Assembly (NCBI RefSeq): GCF_006540305.1
Contig: NZ_BJOR01000001.1
Coordinates: forward strand, 4,216,001-4,280,000
Length of the DNA stretch: 64,000 nt
Direction of reading: 5' to 3'
DNA from: Streptomyces sp. 6-11-2
Lineage (GTDB): Bacteria; Actinomycetota; Actinomycetes; Streptomycetales; Streptomycetaceae
In this document: positions 36,555 through 45,685 of the stretch, in pieces
How positions within the stretch are numbered: the stretch's first letter is position 1
Layout of the letters: each line of letters opens with the position of its first letter
Program-made: the position numbers and the translations under genes
The notes under the pieces: generated by a model
Seen by the model: the letters and a program-made list of their open reading frames with translations, nothing else
Databases searched by the model: none
Told to the model about the DNA's origin: nothing

Positions 36555-36917
36555 ATGACCCAGCCCGGAACCATGACCCCCATGAGCAAGGAGATGCAGG
36601 ACTGCGTCCAGGCCTGCATGTCGTGCCACACCGTCTGCGAGGAGGCCATGAGCTCCTGCATGCAGATGGGCGGCCAGGCGCAGATGCAGATCATGCGCGC
36701 GCTCATGGACTGCTCCGAGATGACCCGCATGTGCGCGGACATGATGATGCGCCGCTCGCCCATGGCGGCGGAGATGTGCGCGATGTGCGCCAAGGCGTGT
36801 GACATGTGCGCCGAGGCGTGTATGTCCATGCCCGACGACAAGATGATGAAGCGTTGTGCGGAGGCGTGTCGCCGCTGTGCGGAGATGTGCCGCGCGATGG
36901 CGGGCGTCAGGATGTGA
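36555..36917 (+). CDS. cysteine-rich four-helix copper-binding protein (Csp/DUF326-like)
   Basis: 120 residues from the ATG at 36555 with CAGGAGGAGCC before it. There are 16 cysteines in CxxxC and CxxC spacings (DCVQACMSCHTVC, EMCAMCAKACDMCAEAC, RCAEACRRCAEMC) and many methionines. This is the pattern of copper storage proteins (Csp3 type), where a four-helix bundle lines its core with Cys to hold many Cu(I) ions. No Tat or Sec signal is visible, so it is probably cytosolic like Csp3. The Cys count is close to, but a little below, that of described Csp3 proteins. It has its own promoter region and terminator, and no copper regulator is next to it. Confidence 0.85.
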   Translation: MTQPGTMTPMSKEMQDCVQACMSCHTVCEEAMSSCMQMGGQAQMQIMRALMDCSEMTRMCADMMMRRSPMAAEMCAMCAKACDMCAEACMSMPDDKMMKRCAEACRRCAEMCRAMAGVRM

Positions 36918-36941
36918 CCTGAGCCCGGCCCGACGGCGAAA

Positions 36942-36971
36942 GCCCCGCGGTGCCGGCCGGCACCGCGGGGC
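36942..36971. terminator. 30-bp palindrome, bidirectional terminator
   Basis: A perfect 15-bp inverted repeat without spacer (GCCCCGCGGTGCCGG and its complement), preceded by AAA. It lies between the copper-protein gene (+) and the first LCP gene (-). Confidence 0.85.
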
Positions 36972-36992
36972 CCTCCTGGCAGGGGGTCCGAG

Positions 36993-38285
36993 TCAGTCGC
37001 CCGTGACCGTGACCTTCTGGTCGTTCTTCAGTTCGTCGACCAGCGTCTTGACCTTCGCCTTGTCCCAGACGAGGTTGCCGCCCGTGGAGCCGGAGATCGG
37101 CATGTTCATGGAGACGCCGTCGCCGCTGTTGACGTTCTTCATCGCCCAGAACATGGAGGCCAGGTCCCACAGGCTCATGTCCTTGTCGACGATCAGGGAG
37201 TCCAGGCCCGCACCCATCGTCGGGTAGAGCCTGAACGGGTTCAGGATCGTCGAGGGGGTCGCCACCTGGTGGGACAGTGCGGCGAGGAACTTCTGCTGGT
37301 TCTTCGTGCGCTGCAGGTCGGAGGTGGCGAACGCGTGCCGGGTGCGCACGAAGGCCAGGGCCTGCCGGCCGTCCAGCTTCTGCTTGCCCGCCTGGAAGTC
37401 GGCGCCGGAGTACTTGTCCTTGAAGCCCTTGTCGATGGTGAGTTCCACACCGCCGACCGCGTCCACGATGTTCGCGAAGCCGGCGAAGCCGATCTCCACG
37501 TAGTGGTCGATGTGCAGGCCGGTGTTGTACTCGATGGTGCGGACCAGGAGCTCCGGGCCGTCGAAGGCGTAGGCCGCGTTCAGCTTGTTCGGTCCGAGGG
37601 GGCCCTTGATCTTGCCGGACTCCGAGCCGCGGAACTGCGGGATCGTGACGTTGGAGTCGCGCGGCAGGGATATCAGCGTGTCGCCGTTGTCGCCGACGTG
37701 CAGGATCATCATCGAGTCCGTGCGCTTGCCCTCGGCGGACCCGGTGTGCAGCTGCTTCTTCTGCTCCGAGGACATGCCCTCACGGCTGTCGGAGCCGACG
37801 ATCAGGTAGTTCGTGCCCTTGCCGGTCTCCGGCCGGTCGATGACCTTGGACAGGTCGACCTCGCGGCGGAGCTTGGAGTCGGCCCAGAAGTAGGTCGCGA
37901 CCGAGGTCACCACGAGCAGCGTGACCAGGGTGATCACGGACCACTTGAAGCGGCGCCGCCAGTTCGGCGCGGACCGGTAGGCGCGCGGGTCACCCCCGCC
38001 CGGTCCCCCCGGCCCGCCGTAGACGTGGCCGGAACTGTAGCCGCTGTCGTACCCGTCGTATCCGCGGCCGTCGACGTACGACGGTTGCTGCGGAATGCCG
38101 TACGGCGGCGCCGAGGGGCCCGGGCCGCCGGGCGGCGGGTACCCGCCCCGCCCGCCGGGGGCCCCCGGGCCGCCGCGCCGTACCTGGCGCATCACACGCG
38201 CCCCTTCCGGCGTCGCGCCGGCGCTGCCGCGTCCGTATCCGGGTCCGCGGTTGCCGCCGGACCACCCCTCGGGCCAATCATTCAT
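36993..38285 (-). CDS. LytR-CpsA-Psr (LCP) family protein
   Basis: 430 residues from the ATG at 38285. A long cytoplasmic Gly/Pro/Tyr-rich tail (1-110) precedes one transmembrane helix (about 120-142). The LCP domain follows: YLIVGSDSREG, TDSMMILHV, SLPRDSNVTIP (arginine for pyrophosphate), KLNAAYAFDGPELLV, DHYVEIGFAGF, and TRHAFATSDLQRTKNQQKFL. LCP enzymes move glycopolymers from undecaprenyl diphosphate carriers to peptidoglycan, outside the membrane. It is one of four LCP genes in 8 kb, all minus strand. It is divergent from the thioesterase gene. Confidence 0.93.
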   Translation of the reverse strand: MNDWPEGWSGGNRGPGYGRGSAGATPEGARVMRQVRRGGPGAPGGRGGYPPPGGPGPSAPPYGIPQQPSYVDGRGYDGYDSGYSSGHVYGGPGGPGGGDPRAYRSAPNWRRRFKWSVITLVTLLVVTSVATYFWADSKLRREVDLSKVIDRPETGKGTNYLIVGSDSREGMSSEQKKQLHTGSAEGKRTDSMMILHVGDNGDTLISLPRDSNVTIPQFRGSESGKIKGPLGPNKLNAAYAFDGPELLVRTIEYNTGLHIDHYVEIGFAGFANIVDAVGGVELTIDKGFKDKYSGADFQAGKQKLDGRQALAFVRTRHAFATSDLQRTKNQQKFLAALSHQVATPSTILNPFRLYPTMGAGLDSLIVDKDMSLWDLASMFWAMKNVNSGDGVSMNMPISGSTGGNLVWDKAKVKTLVDELKNDQKVTVTGD

Positions 38286-38404
38286 GCGCCCCAGTGTGCA
38301 GGGCACCGCCGTGTCCCTTACAAGAGGCGTCAGGAAATAGGGGCACCGCTGTTGCGAAGCTGACACAAATTTCCCGGATGCCGCCTCGGCATAAGGTGGG
38401 GGTC

Positions 38405-38965
38405 ATGACAGAGCAGGCCTCCACCGCGGAATCCGCCGAGATTCCGGACATCCCCGGCAAGCCGATTTCGGCGTCCCGGACGACCCTGAGCCACATCATG
38501 ACCCACAACGACACCAACCTGCTGGGGACGGTGCACGGCGGTGTGATCATGAAGCTGGTCGACGACGCGGCGGGCGCGGTGGCCGGCCGGCACAGCGGCG
38601 GGCCCGCCGTCACGGCGTCCATGGACGAGATGGCGTTCCTCGAACCGGTCCGGGTCGGCGATCTCGTCCATGTGAAGGCCCAGGTCAACTGGACCGGCCG
38701 GACCTCCATGGAGGTCGGCGTGCGGGTCCTCGCCGAACGCTGGAACGAGTCCACCCCGACCACTCAGGTCGGCTCGGCGTATCTGGTCTTCACCGCCGTG
38801 GACGCCGACGGCAAGCCGCGCGCCGTACCGCCCGTCCTGCCCGAGACCGACCGGGACCGGCGGCGCTACCAGGAGGCCCAGATCCGCCGCACCCACCGCC
38901 TGGCCCGCCGCCGCGCCATCAGGGAACTGCGCGAGAGGCGCGCGGCCGAGGGCTACGAGGACTGA
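38405..38965 (+). CDS. acyl-CoA thioesterase, hotdog fold
   Basis: 186 residues from the ATG at 38405 with GGTGGGGG upstream. It has the hotdog core with MTHNDTNLLGTVHGGVIMKLVDDAAGAVAGRHSGG, where HGGVIMKLVDD is the family signature (Asp as catalytic acid) of YciA/BACH-type thioesterases. LEPVRVGDLVHVKAQVNWTGRTSMEVGV follows. It hydrolyses acyl-CoA to free acid and CoA. A C-terminal Arg-rich helix (about 145-180) is an extra. It lies between two LCP genes and is transcribed against them, so it is probably unrelated to cell-wall work. Confidence 0.9.
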   Translation: MTEQASTAESAEIPDIPGKPISASRTTLSHIMTHNDTNLLGTVHGGVIMKLVDDAAGAVAGRHSGGPAVTASMDEMAFLEPVRVGDLVHVKAQVNWTGRTSMEVGVRVLAERWNESTPTTQVGSAYLVFTAVDADGKPRAVPPVLPETDRDRRRYQEAQIRRTHRLARRRAIRELRERRAAEGYED

Positions 38966-38985
38966 CGCCGCCGGTTCTCACTCCG

Positions 38986-40476
38986 TCAGCCGCACAGCAC
39001 CTCGTCGCCCGTCAGGACCGCGGCGGCACCCTGCTCCGGGTCCTCCACCCGTACCTGGCGCACCTGGTGGTACTCGCTTCCCGCGACCACCTTGAGCGTG
39101 GCCCCCTGCCCCGGAACGGCCCGCAGCTCACTGCCCGGCAGCGCCGCGGCGAGCGACTTCGCCGACCGGTCCCACCGGGGGTCGTAGAGCACGACGGTCC
39201 GCCGCACGGTGGGCTCCTTGGCGTCCGCGGGCGTCCCCGTCGTACGGAACCCGGCCGCCGCCAGCGCCTCGTCCACCCGCTTGCCGAGCCCGGCCGCGCC
39301 GGTGCCGTTCTCCACCTCGACACGGATCTGCTGCGGGGGGACCTGCACGGTCACCGGAGAGTTCGCCTGCCGCGGCCGCCGCACGGTCAGCGGCCGGTCC
39401 TCCCGCAGCGCCCGGAAGAGCCGGTCCGCCTTGGCCCGGTCCCACTTCACCGTCGAGCCGACGCCGTTGACGGGATAGGACGGCTCCGAGATCGGGACGG
39501 TGGCGAACTCCGATGAGGACGGGGAGAAGCTGCGCATCGCCCGCCCGAGGTCCAGCAGCTCGTCGGTGTGGAAACCCTGGTCCGCCCGCACCGAGCCCAG
39601 CACGGTCAGCGCCACGTTCCGGAACTTCATGGGGTTCAGCAGCACCTGGGAGGAGGTCGCCCGCTCGATCAGGGCGGCCAGGAACCGCTGCTGGCGCTTC
39701 ATCCGGCCGAGGTCGCTGGCCCCGTCGACGTGCCGGGAGCGGACGTACTGGAGTGCCTGGCCGCCGGAGAGCATGTGCGTGCCGGCCGTCAGGTCCAGCC
39801 CGGAGTAGCTGTCCTTCATCGGTTCGGAGGTGCAGATCTGCACCCCGCCGAGGACGTCCACGGTCCGCATGAACGTGGTGAAGTCCACCTCGAGGTAGTG
39901 GTCGATCTTCAGTTGGGTCAGGTCCTCGACCGTGCGCACGGTCAGATGGGGGCCGCCCTCCGCGTACGCCGCGTTGAGCTTGACGGGGTGCGGCCCGTGC
40001 CACCGGCCCGTGTTCCGGTCGACGTGACCGGGCAGCTCGGCGTAGGAGTCCCGGGGCAGGCTCACCACGCTGGCCCGCTGCCGGTCCTGCGACACATGCA
40101 CGATCATCATCGTGTCGGTGCAGTGGCAGGCCTGGCCGCCCAGCCGGTACTGGCGCCGCTCCTGCGCGCTGATGCGGTCCCTGCCGTCGGTGCCGACCAG
40201 CAGGACGTTCATGCCGTGGCCCGCCCGCGGGCGGTTCTTCATGTCCTTGAAGGGGTCGACCCGGGCGATGTCCGTGTCCAGGCTGGAGACCACCGCGTGT
40301 CCGATCCCGGCGGAGGCGAGCACCACCACCGACAGCGTGGTCGCCGCCCGCATGGCCCAGCGCGGCCTCCGGCGCGGTGCGGACGCGTGCGGGACCCGAG
40401 CCGGCCGCGGCGGTGCGGCACGGTGCTGCGGGGCACGCGGTGGCCGCGGGCGGGGCCGGGACGGCGTGGGGGGCAT
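38986..40476 (-). CDS. LCP family protein with LytR C-terminal domain
   Basis: 496 residues. The ATG at 40476 has GGAGGTG upstream. A Pro/Arg-rich cytoplasmic tail (1-40) precedes TM helix about 43-65. The LCP domain has LLVGTDGRDR, TDTMMIVHV, SLPRDSYAELPGH, KLNAAYAEGGP, DHYLEVDFTTF and SRHVDGASDLGRMKRQQRFL. Residues about 390-490 form a LytR_C domain (IRVEVENGTGAAGLGKRVDEALAAAGF) thought to bind cell-wall partners. It is divergent from the glycosyltransferase gene 125 bp away. A pair of cysteines (QACHCTD) sits in the LCP core. Confidence 0.92.
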   Translation of the reverse strand: MPPTPSRPRPRPPRAPQHRAAPPRPARVPHASAPRRRPRWAMRAATTLSVVVLASAGIGHAVVSSLDTDIARVDPFKDMKNRPRAGHGMNVLLVGTDGRDRISAQERRQYRLGGQACHCTDTMMIVHVSQDRQRASVVSLPRDSYAELPGHVDRNTGRWHGPHPVKLNAAYAEGGPHLTVRTVEDLTQLKIDHYLEVDFTTFMRTVDVLGGVQICTSEPMKDSYSGLDLTAGTHMLSGGQALQYVRSRHVDGASDLGRMKRQQRFLAALIERATSSQVLLNPMKFRNVALTVLGSVRADQGFHTDELLDLGRAMRSFSPSSSEFATVPISEPSYPVNGVGSTVKWDRAKADRLFRALREDRPLTVRRPRQANSPVTVQVPPQQIRVEVENGTGAAGLGKRVDEALAAAGFRTTGTPADAKEPTVRRTVVLYDPRWDRSAKSLAAALPGSELRAVPGQGATLKVVAGSEYHQVRQVRVEDPEQGAAAVLTGDEVLCG

Positions 40477-40601
40477 GGGGACACCTCCGCATAGGCGTGG
40501 GTGGGCACCGTGAGCACCGTAGGGCCATACGATCTGCTGACCGGCGCAGTGACCCCCACGGCGCGCACCGGTGTCCCCCGTTCGCGGTAACGTGAGCACC
40601 G

Positions 40602-41630
40602 ATGAACGCCAAGCCCGACGTGCGGCTCCCCGCCGTTTCTGTGATCATGCCCGTCCTCAACGAGGAACGGCACCTGCGCGGAGCCGTCGAAGCGATCCTC
40701 GCGCAGGAGTACGGCGGCGAGATGGAGGTCGTGATCGCCCTCGGTCCTTCCGTGGACCGCACGGACGAGATCGCCGCCGAACTCGTGGCCGAGGACCCGC
40801 GCGTGCACACGGTTCCGAACCCCACCGGCCGCACCCCCGCCGCGCTCAACGCCGCGATCAAGGCATCCCGCCATCCGATCGTGGTCCGTGTCGACGGCCA
40901 CGGGATGCTCTCGCCGGACTACATAGCCACCGCGGTACGGCTCCTGGAGGAGACCGGCGCGCAGAACGTGGGCGGCATCATGCACGCCGAGGGCGAGAAC
41001 GCCTGGGAGCATGCCGTCGCCGCCGCGATGACCTCGAAGGTCGGGGTGGGCAACGCCGCCTTCCACACCGGCGGCCAGGCCGGCCCGGCCGAGACGGTGT
41101 ACCTGGGCGTCTTCCGCCGCTCGGCCCTGGAGCAACAGGGCGGCTACAACGAGGAGTTCATCCGCGCCCAGGACTGGGAGCTCAACTTCCGCATCCGCGA
41201 GGCGGGCGGCCTGATCTGGTTCTCGCCCGAACTGCGGGTGTCCTACCGGCCCCGCCCGAACGTCAGGGCCCTCGCCCGGCAGTACAAGGACTACGGCCGC
41301 TGGCGGCACGTCGTCGCCCGCTACCACCAGGGCTCCATCAACCTGCGCTACCTCGCCCCGCCGGCCGCGGTGTGCGCCATCGCGGCCGGGATCGTGGTGG
41401 GCGCGGCCCTGACCCCGTGGGCCCTGGTGGTCCCCGGCGGCTACCTGGCAGCGATCGCCGCCGGATCGCTCCCCGCGGGCAAGGGCCTTCCCCTGGCGGC
41501 ACGGCTGCGCATCCCGGTCGCCCTGGCCACCATGCACATGTCCTGGGGCTGGGGTTTCCTGACCAGCCCCAAGTCGCTGGCCAGGAAGGTCATCGCCGCC
41601 CGGAGGCCGGCGGTCCCCGCCGCCGGCTGA
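40602..41630 (+). CDS. family 2 glycosyltransferase, ExoA-like
   Basis: 342 residues; ATG 40602, preceded by TAACGT with 8 nt spacing, so it is possibly leaderless. The GT-A fold reads SVIMPVLNEERHLRGAVEAIL, the DxD-like RVDGHGMLSPDY, and QDWELNFRIREAGGLIWFSPEL. Two hydrophobic segments at about 255-300 anchor it. The layout is like succinoglycan ExoA and similar membrane GTs that use nucleotide sugars to extend lipid-linked glycans. It sits between LCP genes, which fits assembly of a wall glycopolymer. The donor and product are unknown. Confidence 0.88.
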   Translation: MNAKPDVRLPAVSVIMPVLNEERHLRGAVEAILAQEYGGEMEVVIALGPSVDRTDEIAAELVAEDPRVHTVPNPTGRTPAALNAAIKASRHPIVVRVDGHGMLSPDYIATAVRLLEETGAQNVGGIMHAEGENAWEHAVAAAMTSKVGVGNAAFHTGGQAGPAETVYLGVFRRSALEQQGGYNEEFIRAQDWELNFRIREAGGLIWFSPELRVSYRPRPNVRALARQYKDYGRWRHVVARYHQGSINLRYLAPPAAVCAIAAGIVVGAALTPWALVVPGGYLAAIAAGSLPAGKGLPLAARLRIPVALATMHMSWGWGFLTSPKSLARKVIAARRPAVPAAG

Positions 41631-41652
41631 GCGTTCGCGCCGAGCGTTCTCA

Positions 41653-41679
41653 GGGCCCCTCTCCGCGGGAGAGGGGCCC
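41653..41679. terminator. 12-bp hairpin between glycosyltransferase and LCP genes
   Basis: Arms 41653-41664 (GGGCCCCTCTCC) and 41668-41679 with a 3-nt loop, placed between convergent genes. Confidence 0.75.
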
Positions 41680-41688
41680 CTGCTCGCG

Positions 41689-43344
41689 CTACCAGCGGTA
41701 GGGCGCGTACACGTCCATGCACTGGCTCTCGTCCGAGCCGTTGATGGCGTCGGAGTTGTCGGGCAGGTCGCCGGCCTTCGGGGTGGCCTCCTTCGGATAG
41801 GTGCTCCCCGTACGCCAGTCGGCGCCGACGACGACGGTGACACCGGAGACGTCGGTCGACTTCCGCACCGAACTCAGCGGAACCCCGAGGGCCTTGGCGA
41901 CGCTCTGCGCGTCGCCCTCCAGGTCCGCGCTCGGGTAGCGCACGAGCGTCTCCTCCTCCGACAGCGCCGCCGAGGTGTCGGCGGTGGCCCGCGTGAAGCC
42001 CTTGCCCGCCAGTTCCTGGCCGATCTCGCGGGCCCGGCCGCCGACCGGGGCCTGTGTGGCGGTGCGGGTGCCGTTCTGCACCAGGACGCCCAACCGGTCG
42101 GCCTGGACCGAAGGAGTCCTGCCCGCCGCGCTCTCGCCCGTATGCTTCTTCGCGTTCTTCGCGTCCGGTGCCGGGCCCTTGTCGTCGAAGGGCACGTCGT
42201 CGCGGAGCATCTTCCACATCTTCGTGGCGCCGGCGCCGTCCGGGACGACGTGGTTGTCGTCCTGCGGGTCGGCGACATTGGGCATCGTCGTCATGGTGAT
42301 GCGGTCGGTGGGGACCGTCTTGAGCTGCATGGCCAGGTGGTACAGCTTCTCGACGGTGCCGATCTCCTCGGACACCTGGAGCGACTTCGTGGCCGCTTCC
42401 GCGAGGCCCATCAGCCGGCCGGAGTCGGTGAAGACGTTCTGGCTCCGCAGGGTGCGGATCATCGAGTTCATGTACATGTGCTGGGCCCTGGCCCGCAGCA
42501 GGTCGCTGCCCCAGGCGTGTCGGGTGCGCAGCCACTGGAGGGCCTCTTTGCCCTTGACCTTGTGCTTGCCCGCCGTCAGCTTCAGACCGGAGCCCCCGGG
42601 CGCCAGGGGCGTGGGACGGTCCCACACGTTCTGCTTCACACAGACCTCGACGCCGCCGATGGCGTCCGCCATCTTCACCACGCCCGCGAAGTCGATCGTC
42701 ATCCAGTGGTCGATGTACACACCGGTGAGGCTCTCCCAGGTGGCGAGCGTGCAGCCGGCGCCGCCGCGGGCCAGCGACTCGTTGATGATCTCGTTGACGG
42801 GCGGATAGACCTTGCCGGTGTCGGGGTCCGTGCACTTGGGGATGTCGACCCGGGTGTCCCGCGGGATGCTCACCACGGCGGCGCTCTTGCGGTCCGCGGC
42901 CAGGTGGATGAGCATCTGCACATCGCCCCGCGGCGGGGTGCCGCGGTTGTCCCGACTGCCGCCCAGCGCGACGTTCGCGTCGGAGTTACGGCTGTCGGAG
43001 CCGATCAGCAGGATGTTCACGGGCATCTGGCCGGCCGAGTTGGGCCTCGACCGCTGTGCCTTGGAGTCACCACTGCTGCGCTGACCCTTGCGGATATTGC
43101 CGTTCAGGTGCTGGTAGTAGAGGTATCCGGCGCCGGCCGTGCCGAGTACGACCAGCGCGAGCACCATCGCCGACCAGCGCAGTACGCGCCGCGCGGGACT
43201 TCTGCCCTTGGCATCGCGCTTCTTCCCGCCGCGTCCTCCGCCGCCGTGCCGGCCGCGGCCGTCCGATGCGCTGCCCTTGCGCGGCGCGGGAGGTATCGCT
43301 TCCTCGACCGCCGATCCCTCCCCGCGCAGACTGCTCTGCGTCAC
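41689..43344 (-). CDS. LCP family protein with LytR C-terminal domain
   Basis: 551 residues. The GTG at 43344 is chosen because GGAGG lies about 7 nt upstream; a GTG at 43359 is possible. A basic cytoplasmic tail (1-55) precedes the TM helix (about 57-78). The LCP domain has NILLIGSDSRNS, SIPRDTRVDIP, NEIINESLARGGAGCTL, DHWMTIDFAGV, and TRHAWGSDLLRARAQHMYM. Residues about 420-535 form a LytR_C-like domain. The usual KLNAAYA stretch is replaced by NEIINESLARG, the S. pneumoniae Cps2A-like form. It is followed upstream by another LCP gene in the same direction. Confidence 0.92.
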   Translation of the reverse strand: MTQSSLRGEGSAVEEAIPPAPRKGSASDGRGRHGGGGRGGKKRDAKGRSPARRVLRWSAMVLALVVLGTAGAGYLYYQHLNGNIRKGQRSSGDSKAQRSRPNSAGQMPVNILLIGSDSRNSDANVALGGSRDNRGTPPRGDVQMLIHLAADRKSAAVVSIPRDTRVDIPKCTDPDTGKVYPPVNEIINESLARGGAGCTLATWESLTGVYIDHWMTIDFAGVVKMADAIGGVEVCVKQNVWDRPTPLAPGGSGLKLTAGKHKVKGKEALQWLRTRHAWGSDLLRARAQHMYMNSMIRTLRSQNVFTDSGRLMGLAEAATKSLQVSEEIGTVEKLYHLAMQLKTVPTDRITMTTMPNVADPQDDNHVVPDGAGATKMWKMLRDDVPFDDKGPAPDAKNAKKHTGESAAGRTPSVQADRLGVLVQNGTRTATQAPVGGRAREIGQELAGKGFTRATADTSAALSEEETLVRYPSADLEGDAQSVAKALGVPLSSVRKSTDVSGVTVVVGADWRTGSTYPKEATPKAGDLPDNSDAINGSDESQCMDVYAPYRW

Positions 43345-43437
43345 TCCCCGTCCTCCCACCCTGGTGCCATGCCATGAAACAGGCCTGTCGTGCGCCGGGT
43401 TAGACGCATGACAGGCCCATAAGGTGGTGCTGTGCGC

Positions 43438-45186
43438 TCAACTTGCGCATTCGACCTTGTCCGCCGTGGACTTCCCGTCGACCTCCGGGGCCTTCGTCGG
43501 CGCGGTGAGCGGCACGCCCGCACCCTTGAAGTCCTTGCCCAGTGTCAGCGTCATCGTGGGCATCCCCTGGGAGTTGGTGAAGCTCTTGCCCGGCTTCAGC
43601 GCGGCCCCGGACAGTCCCATGAGCGCGGCGAGCTTACGGGCCTGCGGAGCCTGGTCGGGCGCGTACTCGAGCGTGGTCTTGGCGATTTCCTTGGGCGCGT
43701 TGGCCGCGTTCTCCGACTTGAGCACGCCCACGGAGGTCTGCAGCCAGGTGACGGTGTCCTGGGCGGCACCGCCGGCGGCCCCTCCGTTGAAGACCCGGAC
43801 CCGCACCTCGGAGGCCTCGGACTGGGTGCCCTTGAGCCGGGCGGCGTCGGCGCTCTTGTCGGCCTTCTTCTTTTTCTTCACCTCGGTGAAGGAGACGTCG
43901 TTGTTGATGGCGTCGAAGACCTGGGGCGCCGTGTTCTCGTCGACGACGACCGTCGCGTGGACCTTCTCGGCCGGGTTGTCGACCACCGGCGTGGTCAGGA
44001 AGGTGATGTTCTTCGTCGGCACCTTCTTCAGCTCCAGCGCCACGTCCTTGAGGGTGCTGACCTTGCCGATGCCGGTGTCGACGGTCAGCGCCTTGGTGGC
44101 GGCGTCGGCCAGGTCGTACAGCTTGGACGGGTCGGTGAGCGTGTCCCCGGAGGCCATCTGGCGCATCAGCGAACTGAGGAACTGCTGCTGCACCTTGATG
44201 CGGTCCAGGTCGCCCTTGTTGCCCCAGGCGTGCCGGGTACGGACGAAGGCCAGGGCCTGTTCGCCCTCGACGGTGGACTCGCCGGCGGGCAGGTCCAGGT
44301 GCGAGTCCTTGTCCTTCACCGCGTGCTTGAGGCACACGTCGACTCCGCCGACCGCCGTCGTCAGCGTCTTGACCGCGTTGAAGTCGGCCATCATGAAGTG
44401 GTCGGGCTGAATGCCGGTGACCTCTTTGACCGTGCGCATGGTGCAGCCCGGGTCGCGGCCGTCCTGGCCGAGGCTCGTGTTGAAGCGGACGCCGGCCGTC
44501 CCCGGGACGACCTTCATGCTGCCGTCGGGCTGCTTGGTCGGGCAGTCCGGCACGTCCACGATCAGGTCGCGCGGGATGCTCAACGCGGTCGCGTTCGTAC
44601 GGTCCTTGGCGACGTGCAGCAGGACGTTGGTGTCGGCGTGGCCGACACTGCCCTTGTCGCCGTAGCCCTCGTTGCCGGCGCCGGTGCGCTTGTCGGTGCC
44701 GATGATGAGTATGTTGAAGGCTTCGTTCTTGCTGAAGCCGTTCTTGGCCGCGCTGCCCACGTCGGTGGTGGTGACGTTGCCCTCGAGGTGCTTGAGGACC
44801 AGGTAGCCGGCCGTGCCGACGCCGATCAGGACGAGCGCCATGGTGCCGCCGGTCCACATCAGGACCTTCTTGGTCTTCGACTTCTTCTCCGGCCGGCGTC
44901 CCCGCCGCCCGGGCGGCTCCTCCGTCGGCGCCGCCCGGCGCCGACGCGGGGCGGGCACGGTCTCGGAGGGGGCGGCGTCACGGGTCTGCTGCCGTCCGGG
45001 CGCCGCCGGGCGCTCCCCGGTCGCCGTGCCTCCGGCTCTGCGGGAGGAGGGACGACGGGGACCCGGTACCGCCGACTGCGGAGCGGAAGGGGTCAGTTGC
45101 AGTTCGTATTCGCCGGTGTCCGGATTGAGTACCCACTGGTCTGCGGGGTCGACATTGTCCGCCCGCCCACGGCCTTGCGCGTCCAC
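43438..45186 (-). CDS. LCP family protein with LytR C-terminal domain
   Basis: 582 residues. The start at GTG 45186 is uncertain because GGAGG lies 12 nt upstream. A long Pro/Arg-rich cytoplasmic region (1-110) contains DNVDPADQWVLNPDTGEYEL. TM helix about 112-135. The LCP domain includes NILIIGTDKRTG, SIPRDLIVDVPDC, RFNTSLGQDGRDPGC, DHFMMADFNAV, and TRHAWGNKGDLDRIKVQQQFL. The LytR_C-type end (about 465-570) is VRVRVFNGGAAGGAAQ. It probably transfers wall polymers like its neighbours. It is the first of the minus-strand run of LCP genes at 36993-45186. Confidence 0.9.
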   Translation of the reverse strand: MDAQGRGRADNVDPADQWVLNPDTGEYELQLTPSAPQSAVPGPRRPSSRRAGGTATGERPAAPGRQQTRDAAPSETVPAPRRRRAAPTEEPPGRRGRRPEKKSKTKKVLMWTGGTMALVLIGVGTAGYLVLKHLEGNVTTTDVGSAAKNGFSKNEAFNILIIGTDKRTGAGNEGYGDKGSVGHADTNVLLHVAKDRTNATALSIPRDLIVDVPDCPTKQPDGSMKVVPGTAGVRFNTSLGQDGRDPGCTMRTVKEVTGIQPDHFMMADFNAVKTLTTAVGGVDVCLKHAVKDKDSHLDLPAGESTVEGEQALAFVRTRHAWGNKGDLDRIKVQQQFLSSLMRQMASGDTLTDPSKLYDLADAATKALTVDTGIGKVSTLKDVALELKKVPTKNITFLTTPVVDNPAEKVHATVVVDENTAPQVFDAINNDVSFTEVKKKKKADKSADAARLKGTQSEASEVRVRVFNGGAAGGAAQDTVTWLQTSVGVLKSENAANAPKEIAKTTLEYAPDQAPQARKLAALMGLSGAALKPGKSFTNSQGMPTMTLTLGKDFKGAGVPLTAPTKAPEVDGKSTADKVECAS

Positions 45187-45685
45187 GGTTGTCCGAATCC
45201 TCCGTCGGGGCCACGCGGCGCCTTGCCCCTTTTGGCGCCAGGTCTGCTTCGCACAGTGCGCGACCCCAGGAAGACCTCGCGGCCAGTCGCACCGGATCGC
45301 TCACACTATCCGGCAGATTCCACATCGAGCGACGCTGGTGACAAATTCCACTTCCCTACAAGGGGGCAATCCGCCCATTTCCTTGGACAAAAGTTCGCCT
45401 TTGGCCGTGGCTTTACCCGCAGAGGCCCCCAAGTTGGCCATGTCGTCGCGGAACGACGTCGTGGGCCAGGGCGTGAGCGGTGGATCGAGGGGGCGCTCGG
45501 CCTGCGTCGCGCACAACCTCCGGGGAATACCCACCGTAGTCGCGCGACTGCGCAGGCGAATCCCTTTCCGGTCCGGAATCCGATTCCATGGCGGCCGAAT
45601 TCGCGCCGTTCGCCCCGAATCCCGCATTCCGCGGGATTCGGGGCGAGCGTGTTGGGCGGAGATCCGGGTTCGGAGCCCGGTCGCC
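45187..45685. other. intergenic region upstream of the LCP gene
   Basis: 499 bp with no convincing gene. It holds the terminator at 45611-45645 and an A/T-richer zone around 45340-45420 that should contain the promoter of the LCP gene at 45186. No sigma-specific motif was chosen. Confidence 0.55.
45611..45645 (-). terminator. 15-bp hairpin, terminator of the TIGR03089 gene
   Basis: Perfect arms 45611-45625 (CGCCCCGAATCCCGC) and 45631-45645 with a 5-nt loop, 41 nt past the minus-strand stop at 45686. Confidence 0.82.
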
